Positions 14,242-21,619 of a DNA stretch of 31,847 nucleotides are shown here, piece by piece (position 1 is the first letter of the stretch; each line of letters opens with the position of its first letter). The stretch spans positions 1 through 31,847 of the forward strand of contig DASYYE010000277.1 in assembly GCA_035946955.1 (NCBI GenBank), read 5' to 3'. Source of the DNA: DASYYE01 sp035946955. GTDB taxonomy: Bacteria; Actinomycetota; Actinomycetes; Streptosporangiales; Streptosporangiaceae. A program made the position numbers and the translations under genes. The notes below the pieces were generated by a model. It saw nothing but the letters and a program-made list of their open reading frames with translations, searched no databases and was not told where the DNA came from.

Positions 14242-15219
14242 ATGATCGCAGTCGCCGGCGAGGCGCTGATCGACCTTGTCGTCGACCACGACGGCCGCAT
14301 CGGCGCGCAGCCGGGCGGCGGACCATTCAACACCGCTCGTACCATCGGGCGACTCGGCCTGGCACCCACTTTCCTTGGCCGCCTGTCAGCCGACAGCTTT
14401 GGCCACATGCTGCGGGTCAGGCTCGACCAGGACGGCGTCACGCTCGCCGTGCCCCAACTCGTCGACGCTCCCACCACCCTCGCGGCGGTGGAAGTCGGCA
14501 CTGACGGGGCACCCCGGTACCGCTTCTACCTCGACGGCACGTCCGCAACCGCCCTGGAGTACCCGCTTGCCTCAGCAGCCCTCCCGCCAGGTCTGACCGC
14601 CCTGCACGCGGGCAGCCTCGCCCTGGTGATGGAACCCATTGCCACCAGCATCGAACGTCTGCTCGCTCGTGACGTGCCGCCCGAGACCCTGGTGATGGTC
14701 GACCCCAACTGCCGCCCCGAAGCAGTCACCGACCAGCCGGGCTACCGCAGTCGGCTCACCCGCATCCTCCGTCGCGCCGACGTGGTCAAGGTGAGCATGG
14801 AAGACCTCGCCTACCTCTCGCCTGGTGTTCCTTCGCACGCGGCCGCAGCAGCTCTACTTGGCTCAGGCCCGGCGCTTGTACTCCTCACCGACGGCCCACG
14901 CCCTGCCCGCGCTCTGATGCCGGGCCATGAGGTGAGCGTGGAGGTGCCGGCCGTGGTGGTCGCCGACACGATCGGCGCGGGCGACGCGTTCGGCGGGGCA
15001 TTCCTCGCCTGGTGGCACCGGAACGGGTTCACCAGGTCCGCCCTGCAACAGCCCGGACCTGTCCGCGAAGCGCTCCGGGCCGCTGTCGAAGTCGCCTCCG
15101 TAACCTGCACACGTGTGGGGGCGGAACCGCCGTGGCTCACCGAGGTGAGCGACCGCCCCGGTTGGCGGCCAGGCCCCGGCGCTCCGGGGCCAGGTGGCAC
15201 ATCCGCCCGTGAGGCCTAG
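14242..15219 (+). CDS. PfkB-family carbohydrate kinase (fructokinase-like)
   Basis: ATP-dependent sugar kinase of the ribokinase/PfkB family, 325 aa, likely phosphorylating the ketose made by the preceding dehydrogenase. Visible motifs are AGEALIDLV at the N-terminus, the substrate glycine loop GGGPFNTA (25-32), VMVDPNCRP (151-159), VVKVSMEDL, and the anion-hole/catalytic DTIGAGDAFGGAF with the catalytic base D248. Ribosome-binding signal is weak (CCGGGGA). The gene ends in CTAG, shared with the stop of the convergent TetR gene. The last ~25 residues (PGWRPGPGAPGPGGTSAREA) look non-conserved, and the terminal bases resemble the end of the dehydrogenase gene in another frame. Confidence 0.9.
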   Translation: MIAVAGEALIDLVVDHDGRIGAQPGGGPFNTARTIGRLGLAPTFLGRLSADSFGHMLRVRLDQDGVTLAVPQLVDAPTTLAAVEVGTDGAPRYRFYLDGTSATALEYPLASAALPPGLTALHAGSLALVMEPIATSIERLLARDVPPETLVMVDPNCRPEAVTDQPGYRSRLTRILRRADVVKVSMEDLAYLSPGVPSHAAAAALLGSGPALVLLTDGPRPARALMPGHEVSVEVPAVVVADTIGAGDAFGGAFLAWWHRNGFTRSALQQPGPVREALRAAVEVASVTCTRVGAEPPWLTEVSDRPGWRPGPGAPGPGGTSAREA

Positions 15220-15821
15220 CGTGGCTCACCGACCCTGTTCTCCTCGGCCAGGTAATGATCGACCAGAGCGTCACAGTAGCTCGGCGGGACGGGCTGCCGG
15301 GTGACGAGCACGCGGTAGTAGATGGGCCCGACGAGCCGGTCGACCGCGAGGTCGATGTCTGTGGTTGCCAGTTCACCTCGGTCGCGTGCGCGGAGGAAGG
15401 GCGCGCGGTCCCGCTCGCGTTGCGGCGCGGCGAACTCCGTCTCGAAGCGCGCCGCGACCGCCGGATCGTGCTGGGCCTGCCCGGCCAGGGCCCGGCAGAC
15501 CGCGCCCGCGTCCGTCTCGGTCAGGAACACGGCGAGCTCGCGCAGGTGAGCGCGGAGGTCGCTGGCGAGGTCCTCGTGGCTGGGTGGGCTGAAGTGCTCT
15601 TGTGCGTCCACCGCGAGGGCCTCGAACAGGATGTCGGTCTTGGAACCCCACCACCGATAGATCGTCTGCTTGGCAACACCGGCCCTGGCTGCTATCCCCT
15701 CGATGGTCACCCCAGCGAACCCGAGGTCGGCCAGCAGGTCGTCGGCTGCCTCCAGCACCGCCATCCGGGCTGCCTGGCTGCGCCCGTGCCGGTTGCCATG
15801 GTGGCTTGTCTCGCCCGTCAC
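15216..15821 (-). CDS. TetR/AcrR-family transcriptional regulator
   Basis: Repressor, 201 aa. The N-terminal TetR helix-turn-helix is ARMAVLEAADDLLADLGFAGVTIEGIAARAGVAKQTIYRWWGSKTDIL in shape, with the classic GVAKQTIYRWW recognition region. The all-helical C-terminal ligand domain (HLRELAVFLTETDAGAVCRALAGQAQHDP...VDRLVGPIYYRVL) resembles the TetR_C_11 group. The GTG start at 15821 is preceded by a -10 hexamer (TATCCT) 6 nt upstream, so the mRNA is probably leaderless. It is divergent from the methyltransferase; a 22-bp palindrome between them is the likely operator for both. Confidence 0.92.
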   Translation of the reverse strand: MTGETSHHGNRHGRSQAARMAVLEAADDLLADLGFAGVTIEGIAARAGVAKQTIYRWWGSKTDILFEALAVDAQEHFSPPSHEDLASDLRAHLRELAVFLTETDAGAVCRALAGQAQHDPAVAARFETEFAAPQRERDRAPFLRARDRGELATTDIDLAVDRLVGPIYYRVLVTRQPVPPSYCDALVDHYLAEENRVGEPR

Positions 15822-15827
15822 TCAGCC

Positions 15828-15856
15828 AGGATAGTCAACCCCTTGCCTAGACGCAA
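15828..15856 (-). promoter_or_regulatory. tetR promoter (leaderless)
   Basis: On the minus strand TTGCGT (15856-15851), a 17-nt spacer and TATCCT (15833-15828). The start point falls on the GTG at 15821. The -35 lies inside the palindromic operator. Confidence 0.6.
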
Positions 15857-15871
15857 CGTTGCGTCTAGTAT
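15843..15871 (+). promoter_or_regulatory. Methyltransferase promoter (leaderless)
   Basis: TTGCCT (15843-15848), a 17-nt spacer and TAGTAT (15866-15871). The start point falls on or next to the ATG at 15879. The palindrome fills the spacer and touches both hexamers, so repressor binding would occlude polymerase. Confidence 0.6.
15847..15868. promoter_or_regulatory. 22-bp perfect palindrome, TetR operator
   Basis: Arms CTAGACGCAAC and GTTGCGTCTAG meet without a spacer and match at all 11 pairs. It is placed between the divergent tetR and methyltransferase genes and overlaps both predicted promoters. Confidence 0.85.
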
Positions 15872-15878
15872 TTGAGGC

Positions 15879-16538
15879 ATGACCAACTCCCTCGCAGAAC
15901 CTCAGGTTGCCGCCGTGCTCAGCCGGCTGTTCGCAGCCGCCGCCCTGGACAGCGATGAAGCGCCCCCGCCACCGCCTGGGCATGAGTCCTGGGCGACGGT
16001 ACCACCGCAGGAGCGGTCCGACGCGCTGCAAGACTTCTACCTCCCCATCTCCGCAGAGGCAGGCAAGCTGCTGTATGCGCTGACCCGGGCCATCCGGCCT
16101 ACCACAGTGGTCGAGTTCGGCACGTCGTTTGGCATCTCGACCATCTACCTCGCCGCCGCAGTGACCGACAATGGCACCGGCCACGTCGTGACCACCGAAC
16201 TGAACGCCAAGAAGGCCGAAGCAGCCCAGAAGAACCTGCAGGACGCGGGCGTCGGCGAAGCAGTCACCGTCCTGACCGGTGACGCGCGGCAGACACTCGC
16301 CAACGTGCCCGGCCCCATCGGGCTCGTCCTGCTGGACGGATGGAAGGAGCTGTGCCTGCCCGTGCTCCGTGTGCTGGAACCCAAGCTCGCCCCCGGTGCG
16401 CTGGTCGCCGCCGACGACATCACCCACGCCAGCCTGACCCCGTACCTCACCTACATCCGCGACCCCGCCAACGGATACGTGACCGTCGCCTTCCCAGTCG
16501 AGGACGGCCTGGAACTCAGCTCCTGGACAGGCCGCTAG
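15879..16538 (+). CDS. SAM-dependent O-methyltransferase (class I)
   Basis: Small soluble methyltransferase, 219 aa, resembling the O-methyltransferase family 3/Methyltransf_24 group (catechol-OMT-like). Motif I is VVEFGTSFGISTIYLA (residues 77-92) with E79 and the G81-x-x-x-G85 loop. Then come VVTTELNAKKAEAAQKNL (acidic end of beta-2), VTVLTGDARQTL, and IGLVLLDGWKELCLPVLRVLEPKLAPGALVAADD. The DGWK...DD residues are where metal-dependent members bind their cation, so a divalent-metal-dependent enzyme is plausible. The substrate is unknown. It is probably derepressed when the divergent TetR binds its ligand. The last 23 bp overlap the 3' end of the convergent peptidase gene. Confidence 0.88.
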   Translation: MTNSLAEPQVAAVLSRLFAAAALDSDEAPPPPPGHESWATVPPQERSDALQDFYLPISAEAGKLLYALTRAIRPTTVVEFGTSFGISTIYLAAAVTDNGTGHVVTTELNAKKAEAAQKNLQDAGVGEAVTVLTGDARQTLANVPGPIGLVLLDGWKELCLPVLRVLEPKLAPGALVAADDITHASLTPYLTYIRDPANGYVTVAFPVEDGLELSSWTGR

Positions 16539-17139
16539 ACCCCGTCATGGGCACCGTTGGCTCCGCTCCTTGGTGGCTTCGTTGTGGGGGCGGAGCCTCG
16601 GCAGGTGCCGGACGCCGGCGGGACATCCGGCCTCGAGGCCAGCGGTCACCGCTGAGGCCGGTTGCCGGCCGCGACGGGAGTTTCGCTGTCACCGCGCCGA
16701 GGACGTCCGCGGCTGGGATGAACCCCCACTGGCGCGAGTCCATTCCGACAGGATTGTCAGACAGCACCACCAGGGTTCCGGCCGGGACGACCGTCACCCC
16801 GTTCGTCGCGCCCCGCACCGCCTCCGGCACCCGGTCCCCAGGCAGGGCGGCCACCCGCTTGATCAGCCAGCCATGCTGCACCGCTCCTGGTGAGCCGCTC
16901 AGTGGCGGAAGCAGGACGACCACGGAGCCCACCGACAGCCGGCCCCGGCGGCACCGGACGAGGGCCGTGTCGCCGTCCTGGTAAGCCGGTTGCATGCTCG
17001 TACCGACGACATGGACTATGACGAGCGAACGCACCGCCAAGACAGCGAGAGCCGGTGCGGCGACGCCGCACCCGGCCAGCCAGAACCAGGTGCCCATAGC
17101 ACCACTCGCTAACCAGGAATCCACCCCTGACCACCTCAC
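16516..17139 (-). CDS. S26-family signal peptidase-like protein
   Basis: Membrane-bound type I signal peptidase relative. One N-terminal membrane helix (about residues 18-45) precedes the catalytic serine S48 in GTSMQPAYQDGD and the general base K94 in LIKRVAALPGDRV. The conserved SDNPVGMDSRQWGFIPAADVLG box follows at 127-148. The core (~150 aa) is shorter than LepB and resembles the small actinobacterial S26 proteins. About 55 Pro/Arg-rich residues follow the core and overlap the methyltransferase 3' end by 23 bp; such a tail is unusual and could come from loss of an earlier stop. The start is uncertain: GTG 17139, GTG 17124 (preceded by GAGGTGG) or ATG 17097. Confidence 0.8.
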   Translation of the reverse strand: MRWSGVDSWLASGAMGTWFWLAGCGVAAPALAVLAVRSLVIVHVVGTSMQPAYQDGDTALVRCRRGRLSVGSVVVLLPPLSGSPGAVQHGWLIKRVAALPGDRVPEAVRGATNGVTVVPAGTLVVLSDNPVGMDSRQWGFIPAADVLGAVTAKLPSRPATGLSGDRWPRGRMSRRRPAPAEAPPPQRSHQGAEPTVPMTGSSGLSRS

Positions 17140-17288
17140 CCCGCTCGACTAGCGCTTCACATTCTCTTCGCAACCTTGCAAGCCAGGGTTCGCGGCCGCG
17201 TCAACAATCCGTCATCAGCCAGCCATGACTCGTCCCGTCACCCGCGTCCGTTCTCCCTGCCGGCCGGACCTCAGCACGTGGACAGCCG

Positions 17289-18369
17289 CTAGACCCTCGG
17301 GTACCGAGCGGCGGGCGGTTGGCGGCCGTCGGCGAACACGTCGTACAGGTCATCAGCGACCTGGGTGATGACCTCGCGGCCTTCCAGGCCCGCGAGCAGG
17401 TCGCGGTCAATCGCGTCAACACCGAGGCTGGTGCCGAGGAGGTTGCCGCAGATCGCACTGGTGCTGTCGCTGTCGCCGCTGTGGTTGGCGGCATGCAGCA
17501 CACCGGACCGGAAGTCGGTTGCGGTCAGCGCGCAGTGCGTCGCTATGGCCAGGGCTTCCTCCGCGACCCAGCCTTGCCCGAGCGTGGCGAGCGCGTCCGC
17601 GCTCAATGGCCCGGCTTCAGCGGCCTGCACTGCGGTGCTCAGCGCTGTAATTACCTGTTCGGCACCATGGGTTTCCTGGAGCCTGCGGATCGCGGAAGCG
17701 GCGGCGCCGTGCAGGTCGCGGCCGTGACCGAGTTCGCTGATCATCAATGCGAGGGCACCCGCGGCGAGGTAGCCGCTGGGGTGACCATGAGTGAGGGCCG
17801 CGGCCTGGCAGCCGATGGTGAACGGGCCGCAGGCCCCCCGCGTGCCGACGAGGCGCGCCCTCAGGCGCCCCGAAAGCGACCGGGACCAGCAGGGCCAGCC
17901 CAATCGGGGCGACGCGCATGACGCCGCCACAGCCCTTGCTGTCATTCGCGGGGTCATGCATCGATCCAGGGTGCCCCGCGTACAGGGCATTCAGGCAGGT
18001 GGTGCCCGGGCTGCGCGCATGCTGGAGGAAGCCCTGGCTGACCAGCCAGTCGTCGCCCGCGACCTGCTCGCCAGGCGACTGGGTGAGCAGCCAGCGCCGG
18101 TAAGCGCGCCAGATGGCTGCGGCGGGGTCTCGCCGGCCGGGTGGCTGCAATTGGTCTCGGAGCAGTCCCTCCGCGGTGAACAAGGTCATCTGTGTGTCGT
18201 CGGTGATCGCTCCGGTCCGGCCGTAGCCGGGTACGTACCCGGTGACCCCGGCCGGGCCGTACTCGCGACGGATCTCGGCCAGGGAAAGGAACTCGATACC
18301 TGCGCCGAGCGCATCACCTACCGCGCCGCCGAGCAGGCAGCCACGGTACCGGTCACACAGTGCCGTCAC
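17289..18369 (-). pseudogene. ADP-ribosylglycohydrolase, frameshifted
   Basis: DraG-type ADP-ribosylglycohydrolase that would remove ADP-ribose from proteins or small substrates. The N-terminal part (from GTG 18369) has RYRGCLLGGAVGDALG, GAITDDTQMTLFTAEGL and DSKGCGGVMRVAPIGLA. The rest continues in the +1-shifted frame, with AAALTHGHPSGYLAAGALA and the metal-binding HSGDSDSTSAICGNLLG. The frame must change between 17871 and 17834; one extra base in the six-C run at 17834-17839 (six G on the coding strand) or the four-C run at 17868-17871 would explain it. Apart from this the sequence is intact to the end, so a single recent mutation or a sequencing error is likely. The start overlaps the previous gene by 4 bp (GTGA), making it the last gene of the NAD operon. 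Confidence 0.85.
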
Positions 18370-18994
18370 TGGGCGCCCTCGACTGCGATCGCGAGGGCTG
18401 GATGGCCGGGGTCGGCGCCGATCCGCATGGCGAGGACTGGGTCGAGCGGATAGGTCCGCTCGACCGGCAGCATGTCGGCGGCCTCGGCTGGCTGGCCGGC
18501 CCGGACGAGTTGCTCGACCTGCTGGACCGTGGGTGTGATGTCACTGACCGAACAGATCCATTCGTCGACGTAATGGCGGACGGCATCGCCGGACAGGCCG
18601 ATCTGGATCGCCCGCCGCGCGAGCCGCTGGCCGGTCAGGCAGCGGTCGGGATCCCACTGGACACGGACAGGCGAACCGGCCTTGGCGTCGGCCCAGGCTT
18701 CCGGGCTCGCGTGCTGGGCGTGCGAGAAGTGACTCAGACAGGAATGGGCCAGAGCCCATTCGAACCCGCTGCGGCTGACCTCGATCGCCAGGATGCGTTC
18801 CTGGCCGGGTTTGCGGGCCGCATCATCCAGCCGAACGACGGCTTGGCCCAGGTCATCCGGTCCCGGCTGAATGGTGGGACGAACGTGCCCGCCCGCACCG
18901 CAGCGTCGGCGATCTGCGGCGCATACGCCTGGTAGACGATGACTGTCCGGGCTGTGTAGGCGGCGCGGACCAGCCGGGGTCCAAGGTCGTTCAT
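18366..18994 (-). pseudogene. DUF4291 protein, frame broken by a small deletion
   Basis: Member of the DUF4291 family, whose biochemical role I do not know. The first part (from ATG 18994) reads RAAYTARTVIVYQAYAPQIADAA, then GTFVPPFSRDRMTWAKPSFGWMM. The remainder is in another frame: RKPGQERILAIEVSRSGFEWALAHSCLSHF, SPVRVQWDPD and IQIGLSGDAVRHYVDEWI. Between the WMM codons (18829-18821) and the Lys-Pro codons there are only 8 nt (18820-18813), where relatives, as I remember them, have about seven codons (WMMYR.GWATKPGQER). So about 13 nt appear to be missing, which looks like a real deletion, not a base-call error. The ATG overlaps the nrtR stop by 4 bp. The family is found in NAD-related operons, so a role in ADP-ribose or NAD metabolism is plausible. 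Confidence 0.82.
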
Positions 18995-19773
18995 TGGTGG
19001 CTCTCTTCCTGAGGCCGGAGCATCGGCGGGTGCAGGACATCGGCGTCGCCGCGCCGGTACATCAGTGGCGGCCGTCCCCCCGCCGACCCGGCCGCTGCGG
19101 CCGGTGACCGCTGTGCCTCGACTACGAAGCCCTCGGTGCCCAGTACCTTGCGCCGGAAGTTCCCCAGGTCGGGCGCTTTCCCCCAGACCGCCGCGTACAC
19201 GCGGCGGAGGTCGGCGAGGGTGAACGGTGCCTCGACGAAGCTGGCGGCCAGGGTGGTGTATTCGAGCTTGGAGCGGACCCGTTCCAGCGCGTCGCCGACG
19301 ATCTGGGCGTGGTCGAACGCCAGCGGCGGCGCATCGGGGCCACCGTCTTCCAGGCCGAGGTCCTCAACCGGCCACCAGCGCGCGGCGGCCGCGTCACCGC
19401 CGGGCCTGGGGTCCGGCAGGCCGGGAGCCAGCACGACGTGGGCGACCGAGACGACCCGCATCCGCGGATCCCTGCCAGGGTCGGAGTAGGTGCGCAACTG
19501 CTCCAGGTGGCCGGTGAACGCGGTGACCCCGGTCTCTTCGGCCAGTTCCCGCAGGGCCGCGTCCCCGGCGCTCTCGCTGGCCCGGACGAACCCGCCTGGC
19601 AGCGCCCAGTAGCCCCGGAACGGGTGGTCGCGGCGCTGGACCAGCAGCACGGTGAGCACGCCCGCGCGGATGGTGAAGACCGCCAGGTCCACCGTGACAG
19701 CGAACGGCGGGAACTCCCCCGGATCATAGGAACGCAGGAACTCGCGCTCCCCCACCTGGCCTTCAGCACTCAT
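18991..19773 (-). CDS. nrtR: NrtR: Nudix-related regulator of NAD metabolism
   Basis: Transcriptional repressor with an N-terminal Nudix domain that senses ADP-ribose and a C-terminal winged helix, 260 aa. The Nudix box G61-x5-E67-x7-R75-E76-L-x-E79-E80-x-G82 is fully intact, so hydrolase activity may be retained, which is not always so in NrtR. The C-terminal FTLADLRRVYAAVWGKAPDLGNFRRKVLGTEGFV is the characteristic NrtR DNA-binding part. The ATG at 19773 overlaps the nadR stop by 4 bp, giving a natural start; an upstream GTG-type extension to 19830 would lie inside nadR. It is in the operon it probably controls through the inverted repeat at 21605-21619. Confidence 0.93.
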   Translation of the reverse strand: MSAEGQVGEREFLRSYDPGEFPPFAVTVDLAVFTIRAGVLTVLLVQRRDHPFRGYWALPGGFVRASESAGDAALRELAEETGVTAFTGHLEQLRTYSDPGRDPRMRVVSVAHVVLAPGLPDPRPGGDAAAARWWPVEDLGLEDGGPDAPPLAFDHAQIVGDALERVRSKLEYTTLAASFVEAPFTLADLRRVYAAVWGKAPDLGNFRRKVLGTEGFVVEAQRSPAAAAGSAGGRPPLMYRRGDADVLHPPMLRPQEESHQ

Positions 19774-20915
19774 ATCGCAGCCTCTTCCGCTACGCCGTCC
19801 GTGACCGCCGGGCCGAACGCCGCCCGCCACCGCAGGGCCGAGTCAGTGACACGGACCGCCAGTGTGAGCCGGTCCTCGATACTGCCGGTCAGCAGCACCC
19901 ACGAGTGCCCAGCGGCGGTCAGTGCTTCGGTGAACCACCCGGTCATCGCGGCCCGGACCGCAAGGTCTCCTTCGCGCAGGCCGTCGTCGTGCCACGGCAC
20001 CCCAACATGCGAGGTGACCAGGTAGACGTCATGGTGCGGGAGCCCGGCCGTCGCCCACGGCTGCGGTCCGCGGGCCTGCCCACCCAGGTAGCGGCGTTCC
20101 CAGACGGAGGTAGCGAACGCGTCGGTGTCACAGACCACGAGCGGTGACCCGGCTGTCGCGGCCTGGTCCTCCCGCCGGGTCTGCTCAGCCGCGACCGCGT
20201 CGAAGTCCGCCGCCGTCCATACCAGCTCCGCCAGCGGCGGTTCGGGCTGCGCGGCGGCCGCAGCGGCGGCACGGGCCTCCCGCCACTTCGTGACGGTGTA
20301 GTCCCGCCCGGCTTCGCTGACGCAGCAGGTCCGTGCCCAGGCCCCGCCGCGGCACCGGTAGTGGCCGGCGAGCAGTCCGGCAATGGTGGAGGTACCGGTC
20401 GACTCCGCACCCACGACCACGACCCGCGCGGCCAGTCCAGCTTGCGCAGGTACGGCCAGCTGGTCCCAGCAGCCAGCCAGGTCGGCCCTGATCTGGCTGG
20501 CTGAGACCGGGTGTGTCAGGCGGCCGGGGTCGATGCTGACGTGCTCGGCGCCCAGCCGGGCCGCCAGTTCGTGACCGTACGGCTCACTGCTGAACACCGC
20601 GTCCACCGGTGGCCTGCCGTTCGCGGCCATGGCGGCGCTCATCACCGCCACCTGTGCCCTCCAGACTGCCTCGTCGCCGAAGTCCACCGGCACGTCGCAG
20701 CGCACCCCGGTGACTGTGACGGTGGGCAGGCCCCCGCAGACCGCCCGCAGCCAGGCCACCCGGTCCATGAGCGGCACCGTCTCGCACGCGGCAGCCATAA
20801 CCAGCACCGTGACCTGAGCGCTCCGCGCGGCAGCCTGCTCGATCAGGTACTGGTGGCCACGGTGCGGCGGGTAGAACTTCCCCACCACAAACCCATGACA
20901 GAGCCGGGTGCTCAC
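19770..20915 (-). CDS. nadR: NadR: NMN adenylyltransferase / nicotinamide riboside kinase
   Basis: Bifunctional salvage enzyme, 381 aa. The N-terminal nucleotidyltransferase part has GKFYPPHRGHQYLI (12-25) with the H18-x-G-H21 motif, and VSASQIR (137-143) in the place of the second NMNAT motif. The kinase part starts near 164 with VVVVGAESTGTSTIAG. The P-loop lysine is replaced by Thr175 (GTST instead of GKST). I recall the same change in other actinobacterial NadR proteins, so it may be a lineage trait. The EYGREY motif of relatives reads EAGRDY here. Later VCDTDAFATSVWERRYLG is typical. The GTG at 20915 overlaps the pnuC stop by 4 bp (GTGA). It would turn the nicotinamide riboside imported by PnuC into NMN and NAD. 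Confidence 0.92.
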   Translation of the reverse strand: MSTRLCHGFVVGKFYPPHRGHQYLIEQAAARSAQVTVLVMAAACETVPLMDRVAWLRAVCGGLPTVTVTGVRCDVPVDFGDEAVWRAQVAVMSAAMAANGRPPVDAVFSSEPYGHELAARLGAEHVSIDPGRLTHPVSASQIRADLAGCWDQLAVPAQAGLAARVVVVGAESTGTSTIAGLLAGHYRCRGGAWARTCCVSEAGRDYTVTKWREARAAAAAAAQPEPPLAELVWTAADFDAVAAEQTRREDQAATAGSPLVVCDTDAFATSVWERRYLGGQARGPQPWATAGLPHHDVYLVTSHVGVPWHDDGLREGDLAVRAAMTGWFTEALTAAGHSWVLLTGSIEDRLTLAVRVTDSALRWRAAFGPAVTDGVAEEAAI

Positions 20916-21589
20916 GCCGCACCCCCTCCTGCCACGGCGGCTGGCTCCGGACTGGCCTGGACGGTGCGCGCCGACCGCAGGGCCCGCCGCCAGGTGCTCA
21001 CTCCCACCAGGCACATCGCCAGGAACAGCACGTAGACAACCGCGGTCAGGTCCAGCCGCTTGACCACATACAGCGGGATGTAGACGAGGTCCGCCATGAT
21101 CCAAAACGCCCAGTTCTCGATCTTCTTGCAGTTCAGCAGGAACTGCGCGGCCAGCGAGACAGCGGTCGTCAGTGCGTCCCAGAACGGCGCGATGTCATGG
21201 ATCGCCCGCAGCAGCACGGTCAGCCCCCACGTCGCGGACACCACGAACAACGCGCAGCCAGCCAGCAGCGGCCACCCAGACCTGGCCACCACCAGCCGGG
21301 TCCGGTCCGGCCCGCCGTGCAGCCACTGCCACCACCCGGCGAACCCGAGGACGATGTAGACCACCTGCAGTCCCGAGTCGGCGAACAGCCGCGCCGAGGC
21401 GAACAGGACCAGGAAGAAGGCGCTGTTCGCGATGCCGACCGGGAAGTTGCTGATCCGGGCCAGCACGGTCAGCCACACGCTCGCCGCCCCGGTCACGAAC
21501 CCGAGCAGCTCGGCCACGCTCACATGGTCATTGCCGAGGGTGAACAGCGCCACGTTCAGCGGCGCCAGCAGATGCGCCAGTCCCGCCAC
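20912..21589 (-). CDS. pnuC: PnuC: nicotinamide riboside transporter
   Basis: Integral membrane transporter, 225 aa, taking up nicotinamide riboside by facilitated diffusion. About seven membrane segments are visible, with PnuC features ISNFPVGIANSAFF, GFAGWWQWL (the WWxW-type substrate site) and KKIENWAFWIMADLVYIPLYVVKRL (the N-W...D substrate-binding helix). The C-terminus is short and Ala-rich. The GTG at 21589 is preceded by TAGGAGGG. It is first in the operon; nicotinamide riboside is trapped inside by phosphorylation by the next gene's product. Confidence 0.93.
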   Translation of the reverse strand: MAGLAHLLAPLNVALFTLGNDHVSVAELLGFVTGAASVWLTVLARISNFPVGIANSAFFLVLFASARLFADSGLQVVYIVLGFAGWWQWLHGGPDRTRLVVARSGWPLLAGCALFVVSATWGLTVLLRAIHDIAPFWDALTTAVSLAAQFLLNCKKIENWAFWIMADLVYIPLYVVKRLDLTAVVYVLFLAMCLVGVSTWRRALRSARTVQASPEPAAVAGGGAA

Positions 21590-21604
21590 TTGCCCTCCTA
21601 CTTT

Positions 21605-21619
21605 TAGTCAATACGACTA
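21605..21619. promoter_or_regulatory. Putative NrtR operator
   Basis: TAGTC-N5-GACTA is a perfect inverted repeat with further AT-rich pairs outside it, 16 nt before the pnuC start. It overlaps the predicted -10 (TATAGT, 21621-21616) and start point, as expected for a repressor. Assignment to NrtR rests on the operon content. Confidence 0.6.
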
